Shown: positions 41,572 through 49,440 of the stretch, in pieces
Layout of the letters: each line of letters begins with the position of its first letter
Numbering within the stretch: position 1 is the stretch's first letter
Assembly: GCF_000293885.2 (NCBI RefSeq)
Contig: NZ_CP010945.1
Location: 6,592,001 to 6,656,000, forward strand
Reading direction: 5' to 3'
DNA: 64,000 bases
DNA from: Pseudomonas fluorescens NCIMB 11764
Lineage (GTDB): Bacteria > Pseudomonadota > Gammaproteobacteria > Pseudomonadales > Pseudomonadaceae
Position numbers and translations under genes: made by a program
The notes under the pieces: model-generated
Database searches by the model: none
What the model saw: the letters and a program-made list of their open reading frames with translations, nothing else
What the model was told of the DNA's origin: nothing

Positions 41572-42569
41572 GTGAACAGATCGAGCCCGGCGCACCGAGC
41601 CATGCCGCGCAGCAACGCCAGCGCGCCAGTCAGTTGGCCCAAGCGGTAAGAGCGGAGCTGCAAAAAGCCGTCATCGGCCAGAACACGGTGATCGACGATG
41701 TACTCACCGCGCTGATTGCCGGCGGCCACGTGCTGCTCGAAGGTGTGCCGGGGTTGGGCAAGACCTTGTTGGTGCGCGCCCTCGCCCGCTGCTTCGGCGG
41801 CGAATTCGCGCGTATCCAGTTCACCCCGGACCTGATGCCCAGCGACGTCACCGGGCACGCGGTTTACGACCTGCAGACCGAGCAATTCAAACTGCGCAAA
41901 GGTCCGTTGTTTACCAACCTGCTGCTCGCCGACGAGATCAACCGCGCCCCGGCGAAAACCCAGGCCGCATTGCTCGAAGCCATGCAGGAACGGCAAGTCA
42001 CCCTCGAAGGCCGGGCCCTGCCCATCGTGCAGCCGTTCATGGTGCTCGCCACGCAAAACCCCATCGAACAGGAAGGCACGTATCCCCTGCCGGAAGCCGA
42101 GCTGGACCGCTTCATGCTCAAAGTGCGCATGGACTACCCCGACGCCGATCAGGAGTTGGACATGGTGCGCCAGGTCAGCCGCTCGACCCGGGCCGACATG
42201 CTCGACGTGCAACCGCTGCGCACTGTGTTGCAAGCCAAGGACGTGCTGGCCCTGCAGCGCATCGCCAGCGATCTGCCGCTGGACGACCAGGTTCTCGATT
42301 ACGCCGTACGCCTCGCGCGCACGACCCGCAGTTGGCCCGGCCTGACCTTCGGCGCCGGGCCTCGGGCCTCCATTGCGCTGGTGCGCTGCGCTCGGGCGCG
42401 CGCCTTGCTGCGTGGCGGCGAATTCGTGATTCCGGACGACATCAAGGGCTGCGCGCTGGCGGTGCTGCGCCATCGCGTACGCATCGCACCGGAGCTGGAT
42501 ATCGAAGGGCTGGAGGTCGATCACGTGCTACAGCAATTGCTCGATCAAGTGCCGGCGCCGCGCTTGTGA
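41568..42569 (+). CDS. MoxR-family AAA+ ATPase
   Basis: 333-residue AAA+ protein of the MoxR group, chaperone-like ATPases that act with von Willebrand/DUF58 partners in assembling or activating protein complexes. Walker A GVPGLGKT, Walker B LLADEINRAPAKTQAALLEAMQE, sensor 1 LATQNPIEQEGTYPLPEAELDRF, and a C-terminal lid are all present. The ATG overlaps the DUF4350 stop (ATGA). Confidence 0.94.
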   Translation: MSEQIEPGAPSHAAQQRQRASQLAQAVRAELQKAVIGQNTVIDDVLTALIAGGHVLLEGVPGLGKTLLVRALARCFGGEFARIQFTPDLMPSDVTGHAVYDLQTEQFKLRKGPLFTNLLLADEINRAPAKTQAALLEAMQERQVTLEGRALPIVQPFMVLATQNPIEQEGTYPLPEAELDRFMLKVRMDYPDADQELDMVRQVSRSTRADMLDVQPLRTVLQAKDVLALQRIASDLPLDDQVLDYAVRLARTTRSWPGLTFGAGPRASIALVRCARARALLRGGEFVIPDDIKGCALAVLRHRVRIAPELDIEGLEVDHVLQQLLDQVPAPRL

Positions 42570-42594
42570 TCACATCTCTGTCACACACACACCC

Positions 42595-42727
42595 TGTGGC
42601 GAGGGAGCTCGCTCCCGCTCGTCTGCGCAGCAGTCGTAAACCCGGCGGTTACGATGTGCCTGACAAACCACGTCGACTGATTTTGGGGCTGCTGCGCAAC
42701 CCAGCGGGAGCAGGCTCCCTCGCCACA
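42595..42727. repeat. REP pair inside the MoxR operon
   Basis: Left copy from 42595 (TGTGGCGAGGGAGCTCGCTCC) and inverted right copy ending at 42727, with CTGCGCAGCAG-type inner symmetry. It separates moxR from its usual partner DUF58 gene on the same strand. Confidence 0.85.
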
Positions 42728-42759
42728 AAAAGAACTCCGGCGACAAAAGGTGTGCGCAG

Positions 42760-44091
42760 ATGAAACCCTCGCGTCTGCTGCTGATCTGGCTGGCATTGCT
42801 GCTGGCCATTGGCATCGTGCTCGGTACATTGCGGGCGCTGGACATCGCCGTTTCATCCACGCTGTTGTCGATCAACTGGGGGTTGCTGCTGGCGCTGCTG
42901 GCCCTGGCAATACTCGATGCTGTACGCCTCAAACGCCTGCCCTCGCCCCGGATAACAAGACAAATGCCCGGCAGCCTGGCACTCGGCCGCTGGAGGGAAG
43001 TGCGACTGGAGGTTGAACACGACTTTCCCCAGCCACTGACTATCCGGATTTTTGACCACGTACCCGACGGCCTGAGCTTCGAAAACCTGCCCTTGTCGCT
43101 CGAACTTCAACCCGGCCAGCACAGCCAGGCCGGCTATCGCCTGCGTCCGCTCAAACGCGGCCACTTCACCTTTGAACACTGCGAAATCAACCTGCCGAGC
43201 CCCTTGGGCCTATGGTCCGGCAAACGTCTGCCAAAGGTGTCCGACCACACCCGCGTGTACCCCGACTTCGCCCGCCTTTACGGCGGCCAACTGTTGGCTG
43301 TGGACAACTGGCTCAGCCAGCTCGGCGTGCGCCAGCGGCAGCGACGCGGCCTGGGCCTGGAGTTTCATCAGCTACGGGAATTTCGCGAAGGCGACAGCTT
43401 GCGCCAGATCGACTGGAAAGCCACCGCTCGCCAACGCACACCGATTGCCCGGGAGTATCAGGACGAACGCGATCAGCAAATCATTTTCATGCTCGACTGC
43501 GGTCGACGCATGCGCAGCCACGATGGTGAATTGGCGCATTTCGATCACGCGCTTAACGCGTGCCTGTTGCTTAGTTACGTGGCGTTGCGTCAGGGGGATG
43601 CGGTGGGGCTCTGCACCTTCGCCAGCGATCAGCCACGTTATCTTGCGCCGGTGAAAGGCACTGGCCAACTCAACGTATTGCTCAACACGGTCTACGACCT
43701 GAACAGCACTCAACGCAGTGCGGACTATCAAGCGGCTGCAACTCAACTGCTGGCCCGACAAAAACGCCGGGCATTGGTGATTCTGGTCACAAATCTACGC
43801 GACGAAGACGATGAAGAACTCCTCACCGCCGTCAATCGGCTGAACAAGCAACATCGGGTACTTGTCGCCAGCCTGAGAGAAGACGTACTCGACAGCCTGC
43901 GCGAGTCCCCCGTGCAAACGTTGAACGAAGCGCTGACGTATTGCGGGACCGTGGATTATTTAAATGCGCGGGCCGAATGCCATGAGCGGTTGAACGCTCA
44001 TGGCGTGCCGGTGGTGGATACACGTTCCAACACGCTAGGCGCACAACTGGTAACGCACTATCTGAGCTGGAAGCGGGCCGGAAAACTATGA
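42760..44091 (+). CDS. DUF58-domain protein (MoxR partner)
   Basis: 443-residue protein with two N-terminal membrane helices (about 5-25 and 28-48), a beta-rich extracytoplasmic-type domain, and the DUF58 core RRGLGLEFHQLREFREGDSLRQIDW-KATAR, followed by a von Willebrand A-like fold (IIFMLDCGRRM). DUF58 proteins are the standard partners of MoxR ATPases. It is the last gene of the operon. Its stop interlocks with the stop of the convergent gene 44086-44664 across 6 bases. Confidence 0.9.
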   Translation: MKPSRLLLIWLALLLAIGIVLGTLRALDIAVSSTLLSINWGLLLALLALAILDAVRLKRLPSPRITRQMPGSLALGRWREVRLEVEHDFPQPLTIRIFDHVPDGLSFENLPLSLELQPGQHSQAGYRLRPLKRGHFTFEHCEINLPSPLGLWSGKRLPKVSDHTRVYPDFARLYGGQLLAVDNWLSQLGVRQRQRRGLGLEFHQLREFREGDSLRQIDWKATARQRTPIAREYQDERDQQIIFMLDCGRRMRSHDGELAHFDHALNACLLLSYVALRQGDAVGLCTFASDQPRYLAPVKGTGQLNVLLNTVYDLNSTQRSADYQAAATQLLARQKRRALVILVTNLRDEDDEELLTAVNRLNKQHRVLVASLREDVLDSLRESPVQTLNEALTYCGTVDYLNARAECHERLNAHGVPVVDTRSNTLGAQLVTHYLSWKRAGKL

Positions 44092-44664
44092 CACCGCCGA
44101 CGTGGAAAAAACGGCAGGTAGAATCTCTCGGCCATCCAATAACATCGACCTCAACTCCAAAGGAGCCAGTCGCAGATCAAACTTGAAGTCCGTGACGTTG
44201 ATACCTTCACGACTCCCTCCCGTGGCAGCGGTCACCACCAGATCGATCTTTTTATCCGTGGGTAATAGTCCTTCAAGTTCTATTGGCGGATAAGGTCTAA
44301 GTTCAGCCAATGGTGCAGGATCTGCCGTCCCTGAGTTGTCTTGTGATTTTCTGCTCATGAAAGCCTCGTCAAAAATGACGTCTCCGCTCTCGTTTTGTAT
44401 CGTGACGTTGCTGGGTCTGGCGCCCAACCCCTCATAGCTGAACGAAAACCAATAGAGAGCCTTCTTATCGGGAGCTGGAGCTATCGGCAGATCAACACTG
44501 CAACGGACAGTCGCCTCGTTGTTGAGTTGTAGATAAAACTTGCCCGTCACACTGTCCTCACGCACCAGATGTGAACCCTCGACAGTCCAGGTATCTTGCC
44601 ACCCGGAGGAGAAGCCGCCGTGCTCAATCAAATTCCTTCCTTCGACCAACTCATTACTAGTCAT
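44086..44664 (-). CDS. Unrecognised protein at the end of the TcA operon (carbohydrate-binding-like fold)
   Basis: 192-residue protein with no signal peptide. The first 100 residues (NLIEHGGFSSGWQDTWTVEG, FYLQLNNEATVRCSVDLP, LYWFSFSYEG) have the strand pattern of carbohydrate-binding jelly-roll modules; this is inference. The ATG at 44662-44664 has GGAG 8 bases before it. An in-frame extension upstream overlaps the TcA gene end and lacks support. It follows the TcA C-terminal gene by 41 bases and ends interlocked with the DUF58 stop, so it is probably the last gene of the toxin operon. Function unknown. Confidence 0.75.
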   Translation of the reverse strand: MTSNELVEGRNLIEHGGFSSGWQDTWTVEGSHLVREDSVTGKFYLQLNNEATVRCSVDLPIAPAPDKKALYWFSFSYEGLGARPSNVTIQNESGDVIFDEAFMSRKSQDNSGTADPAPLAELRPYPPIELEGLLPTDKKIDLVVTAATGGSREGINVTDFKFDLRLAPLELRSMLLDGREILPAVFSTSAVS

Positions 44665-44705
44665 GATGACCTCTCCTCTGTTGTCGTTAGTAACAGCTTC
44701 CACGT

Positions 44706-47700
44706 TCAAACATTTATCGACGATGAAACGGGTTGGTTTTGCGGTGGCAGCAATCGCACATTCGCACGGCTGCCTTTGAGCTTCTCGATCACGGCCTGGG
44801 TGTACGCTGTGTTACCGGCAAGCGCCAGGTAGCGGACACGAATGATGATGTCCGTCAGGCTGCTAGTGAGTGCCTGCTGCGTATGGTCTTTGCCCATCGG
44901 CAACTCGAGCTTCCATTTCGATACCGCGCCGGTACCTTCATAAGGCAGGTAACGTTCATCCTGCTGCATGTTCCCGCCGAGATCGTCCACGCCGCTGGAC
45001 ACGGCTATTTGTTGGCTGTTACGCAGATTGAGCTTGATGTCCAAAGGCGTGCGCGCGGCATCCGGGGCATACAAGTAATCCAGCGAACTCTCGACCGGCT
45101 TTACCGCCGTGGTACTGGAAAGTTGGGTAAGAATGGCGCGAGTATCCTGATAGGGACCCAACACTGCGGGGAACGTCACCTCAACGGTCATGATCTGCCG
45201 GCAGTAGTGACCGGGATAATCCAGGTCAAACATCTTCTGGGTAAATTCAAAGTCGACTACCCCGTCGTCGCCAAATTTTTTCAGAACTTTTTCCCAATTA
45301 TCTTCACTCCCTTCTTCCGCTGCCTTGGCATCGAACAACTGACGCAAGGAAATGGTTTTAGTCATTTCCAGACGCCGCTCGTGCCGGTGGAGAAACGCGG
45401 ATTCCATGCGCAACAGATCAAGGGCAATCGATTCGCCAGCCATCAACCCGTGATGTTTGTCCATCCAGACATTGGGGCGAACGAAGGTGGTGTCGTAGTC
45501 GCCCATTTCATACTGCCAGGAAGCCTGGGTGCTCAGGCACATGCCGACCACGGCATCGTGGGCCTGGTAGTAATGGGTCGCCATCTGGCTCACCAGCCAG
45601 CGATACAACTCGACGTTGGTGGTTCGGGTCTTGTGGAACGAGTAAATGGCCTGGGCTTGTTCGGCGCTTTTCTTGGCATGGCGCAGACTGGCTTCGGCAC
45701 CATGAATCGCAGATTCCTGTGCGATGATTTGCTGATCAATTACTTCAATTTCTGCTTGGGCTTGTTGCTCCTGAAAACGCCATTCAGCAGACCGGCGATC
45801 ATTGAAAGCCGTGATTCGTAAGCTTTCAGAAACCCCATAACTAATAGCCCCTGATCCGGCTAGAATTGAAGCCATGTGCGCAGGAGGCGCCCCTTTATCC
45901 CCAGTTTCACTTGTGGCAGAAATGAACGGCACGCCGAAAATCAACCCAGCCATTCCACCAACCTTCTGAAAAATCCTGCCGACCCCGGCGACGACCTCAG
46001 GAATAAAGGCTCCCGCACTTGTTACCCGACTAGCGACAGCCAAGCCGTCCGCAGCCTTTTCCCTTTCTATCAGCCCATCCTTTTGCAAGTCCTTGTAGTA
46101 GTTTTCCCGTTGCTCGATAACCGCTTTACTCTTGCTCAACCCTTCCTTCGCCGCTTTCAACTGATCAATCGTCGCCTGTTGAATTTTCGTGGCGAATTTA
46201 CTCAATTCCATCACATGAACCTGGTGCAATTCCTCCAGTTGCCTGCTGTCACGCTGCTCCATGAACTGCAGCACCTGCTGGCCGAAACGCATCAAGGTCT
46301 GCACCGCATTCTGTGTCGAGGACAGCATCGGGCGAAAACGGTAATGCGGAATGTTCAACCAGCCACCAGCGCTGCGCGATGCTCCGGAAGATCCCCCTGC
46401 CTGAGCCCGTAACAAATCCAATGGGTTGGTTGGTGGCGCGAACAAGGGCAGAAACATGGGCTTGCCATCGATGGTCAAGTTGTTTGCCATGTTGCTCAGG
46501 CATTGCTCGATATGCAGCCACAAACCCAGCAGCATCTCGTTTATCGGCGGACGGAACTCATCCAGTTCAAGGCCGGCCAGCTGCGGCGTGCCAACAACCC
46601 GTTCGGGCAATGTTGCGACATTGACCTCGATCTGTTGCGCAAACAGTTCCAGCTTCGAAGGCCCGCGAGGCGTGGAGGGCGTGAGAATATCCTTGACCGA
46701 TTTCGGCACCCAGTGACTCATGGGGGCAGCATCAGGTTTGGGCCCGAGCAGCGCCAGAGCTCGCTCATAGAGCAACTTCGCGGCCACCAGATCATCGCGT
46801 GTCAAGCGGCGGTAAAGTTCATCGGCGTTGGTCAGGATGCAGCGCACATAGTTCATGAAGATGGTTTTGCGATAGATGACAGGGCAGGCGTAGGCCATGG
46901 CATCCGGGTCTACCAGATTGTTCGCTTCGGCACCGGCATAACCGGGCTCCAGCAACGGACGGCAGTACCAGTGCAGATCAATGTTGGTCGACTCTTCTTC
47001 ACGCTTGTTCTGCGGGTCGAACAGGTAGTGATACCAGCGTTGGGACTCAAGATAATTGCGTTCTTCACACAATCGATGGGCGATCAGAAATGGCAGGTGG
47101 AAGAACAGTTCCCAGTAAAAAACCCCATGAGCGCTTTTGAAATCCATGGGTACAGAAGCATAACCACCAGCAACGGCAGTTGGCGCAGGCTCTGGAGAGT
47201 GCTGGGTTTCCCAAGACAATAACTCATCAATCGACACGGCCACTTTCGATTTCAGGACCGGACCAAACAGCGAGTTGAGGCGAACCCAGCGCAGTTTACT
47301 CAAACCCAGCGCCTGCAAATCCAGAAACTGTGCACCCGAGGCCTGCGTGTCGAGCAGCGGCAGGCTGCTGGCCGTGGGCGCCTGGTTGATGGTCACCTCA
47401 TACTTGTCACGGCCGCGCGCGCCCTTGTCATCACCCCAGGTTACATTCAGTATTTTGCCAGCCGGGTCTCCGGACCATTTGTATTCAATCCAGCCAGAGG
47501 CATACCAGTTCACCAGATCGAACGTGAACTCCTGCCCCTTAACCTTGTTTGCTCCATCGAACAGGCTCAAACCGAATGTCAACTTTTGAGGCTGTGCATT
47601 GACGCTGATTTTATTAACCGAATCGCTGAATCTGGCCGCACCCTGTGGCGTGCGAATTGACAATCCAGCGCCAGTGAACGCTTCGTCTGGTCGTTTGAGG

Positions 47701-49334
47701 GCCAGTTGCTCCAGCGTTTGCTGCGACAACTGAATCTCCTTCGTCGCGCGCCACCACCTTCCCTCTACCGCAGTGAACTCCGCGGCCGGGATACTACCCA
47801 GGACACTTTCCTGCCCGGCGATATTGTTGAACAGCAACTCGATGTGCATCGCAGCAGGTGTCAGAAGATGACATGTCAACAGAACAGACCAGGGCCCGGC
47901 GTATGAAATTTCGAAGAAAGCCGGTTCCCCTTCAAATCTGTGCTGAGAAAGCAGCACGATTTCCTTCAAATCGAAATCGAGCCGCGACGCCTGACACACC
48001 CCCTGGACCTGCAGTGTGTTCTGAATGACGTTCTGCGCATCCAGTCGACTGTCGAAATTAAGGCTGATCCCCAGCGTGCCACTTAGATCACCCTCGACAG
48101 TTCCTCCACTGGCCGGTGCCGCGAGGACCCGATCAAGTGCCGCGTATTCATCACGAATGACTTTGTGCTGCAACAAACGCTGATCTTTGAACCGCCCACT
48201 GGACCAGCTCTGCAACGTCGCAACCTTGATTGCCTGTGGCTGGAACAAAGCATCGACACAGGCAAACAGCCAACCCGGAGCGGTATCATCACGCCAGGCT
48301 TGCACACCCGGGGCTGCATCGAGGGAGGTAAAACTGACGGCCAGCCAGTCCTCGACATCTTTGCGCGAGCCCGCGACCGTGACGGCCACCAAACGCATGG
48401 TTTCTTTTTTCAGAATGGCGAATTGCTCTTTGCGCAAGCTGACCGGCGTGGACCAGATGTCGTTCAACCCCAGCCAGGCAAGCTTGGCCTCTACCGTCCA
48501 TGCGCCAGGCTTGGTGACAATGCCGTCCTTATCCTTCTCATCCGGGGCTTGTTCACCTTCGATATACACCACGCTCAAACGACCACCGAACACCACCAGG
48601 CGAACCGCCAGCACCTCTAAACCTGAGGGCAACTGCAACTCTTCCCATTCTGTCCAGTCTGCCGGATTGAGGTATTCCGTGTCCTGGTTCGCCTGATTAA
48701 TGTGCACTCGAACCTTGCGCCAGTAGTAAGCGTAAGGTTGCTCGGTCTGCCGGCCGATCATGTAATAGAAGGTGTTCCGGAAAGTGGGCTCATCAGGTTT
48801 ATCGACTGGGGCTGGTTTGTCGGTGCTGTCGATGTACCCGGAAATCAACTGCAAGTTGCACACTTTTTCAAATTTGCCCAAGTGCTCATACAAAGCAGTT
48901 TGCACCGACGCGTCACTGATACGGGCTTGTGACAAGTTGTTTTCAAGGTCGATAAATGACTTGGTTTTTTTCAGCCGAAGACCGGGTGAAATGTAATTAT
49001 GCGGGTCATTCTGCAGCATCTTGTAACCCGACCAATCGCTGATATTGCACAAGCGCTTGTACCAGTACTCCAGGTCATCGTCAGAAAACTTCTTGTCGTA
49101 GCCGGGCTCCATCCGGTTATAGATTCTTCCCAGGTAACGCTGCAGGCAGGCAATCGCCTCCGCCAAGGGTGACGTGTCGACTTTGTCGGTCATCTGGGTG
49201 TCCATCAGCAGATACTGTTCGATTTCGGCAATGGTTTTCAGCCCCAACACCGGGTTAGCGACGTGTCCACGATAGTAATCCACCAGCGCATCACGACGGC
49301 GCTCTTCCAATGCCCCGATAACGGACTTTTTCAT
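44706..49334 (-). CDS. Tc toxin TcA subunit, C-terminal half (TcaB-like): pore and TcB-binding region
   Basis: 1542-residue protein covering the C-terminal part of a Tc toxin A subunit. Early residues include the neuraminidase-like region (YYMIGRQTEQPYAYYWRKVRVH, WTEWEELQLPSG). From about residue 995 comes the long helical pore-forming domain (YRFRPMLSSTQNAVQTLMRFGQ). The TcB-binding end follows (FDLDYPGHYCRQIMTVEVTFP near 1370; YLPYEGTGAVSKWKLELP near 1460). It would form the syringe-like channel with the product of 49441-54666. The ATG at 49332-49334 has GGAG 8 bases upstream. Composition is richer in A/T than the flanking core genes. Confidence 0.92.
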   Translation of the reverse strand: MKKSVIGALEERRRDALVDYYRGHVANPVLGLKTIAEIEQYLLMDTQMTDKVDTSPLAEAIACLQRYLGRIYNRMEPGYDKKFSDDDLEYWYKRLCNISDWSGYKMLQNDPHNYISPGLRLKKTKSFIDLENNLSQARISDASVQTALYEHLGKFEKVCNLQLISGYIDSTDKPAPVDKPDEPTFRNTFYYMIGRQTEQPYAYYWRKVRVHINQANQDTEYLNPADWTEWEELQLPSGLEVLAVRLVVFGGRLSVVYIEGEQAPDEKDKDGIVTKPGAWTVEAKLAWLGLNDIWSTPVSLRKEQFAILKKETMRLVAVTVAGSRKDVEDWLAVSFTSLDAAPGVQAWRDDTAPGWLFACVDALFQPQAIKVATLQSWSSGRFKDQRLLQHKVIRDEYAALDRVLAAPASGGTVEGDLSGTLGISLNFDSRLDAQNVIQNTLQVQGVCQASRLDFDLKEIVLLSQHRFEGEPAFFEISYAGPWSVLLTCHLLTPAAMHIELLFNNIAGQESVLGSIPAAEFTAVEGRWWRATKEIQLSQQTLEQLALKRPDEAFTGAGLSIRTPQGAARFSDSVNKISVNAQPQKLTFGLSLFDGANKVKGQEFTFDLVNWYASGWIEYKWSGDPAGKILNVTWGDDKGARGRDKYEVTINQAPTASSLPLLDTQASGAQFLDLQALGLSKLRWVRLNSLFGPVLKSKVAVSIDELLSWETQHSPEPAPTAVAGGYASVPMDFKSAHGVFYWELFFHLPFLIAHRLCEERNYLESQRWYHYLFDPQNKREEESTNIDLHWYCRPLLEPGYAGAEANNLVDPDAMAYACPVIYRKTIFMNYVRCILTNADELYRRLTRDDLVAAKLLYERALALLGPKPDAAPMSHWVPKSVKDILTPSTPRGPSKLELFAQQIEVNVATLPERVVGTPQLAGLELDEFRPPINEMLLGLWLHIEQCLSNMANNLTIDGKPMFLPLFAPPTNPLDLLRAQAGGSSGASRSAGGWLNIPHYRFRPMLSSTQNAVQTLMRFGQQVLQFMEQRDSRQLEELHQVHVMELSKFATKIQQATIDQLKAAKEGLSKSKAVIEQRENYYKDLQKDGLIEREKAADGLAVASRVTSAGAFIPEVVAGVGRIFQKVGGMAGLIFGVPFISATSETGDKGAPPAHMASILAGSGAISYGVSESLRITAFNDRRSAEWRFQEQQAQAEIEVIDQQIIAQESAIHGAEASLRHAKKSAEQAQAIYSFHKTRTTNVELYRWLVSQMATHYYQAHDAVVGMCLSTQASWQYEMGDYDTTFVRPNVWMDKHHGLMAGESIALDLLRMESAFLHRHERRLEMTKTISLRQLFDAKAAEEGSEDNWEKVLKKFGDDGVVDFEFTQKMFDLDYPGHYCRQIMTVEVTFPAVLGPYQDTRAILTQLSSTTAVKPVESSLDYLYAPDAARTPLDIKLNLRNSQQIAVSSGVDDLGGNMQQDERYLPYEGTGAVSKWKLELPMGKDHTQQALTSSLTDIIIRVRYLALAGNTAYTQAVIEKLKGSRANVRLLPPQNQPVSSSINV

Positions 49335-49440
49335 TATCAATTCTCCATTCACGCCGTAATGTCTGTGAGTTACGCCGCAGGGCGCTATGCCTGTTGTAAG
49401 GTCAATGCAAACTCAATAGGTCGATGATCTCAGGGAAGCA

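Noticed and set aside
49385..49420. Possible fourth Tc-locus motif before the TcA C-terminal gene (contains ACAGG)
   Set aside because: Only about half the positions match and the CTGTCA half is missing. The gene is more likely co-transcribed with the one before it.
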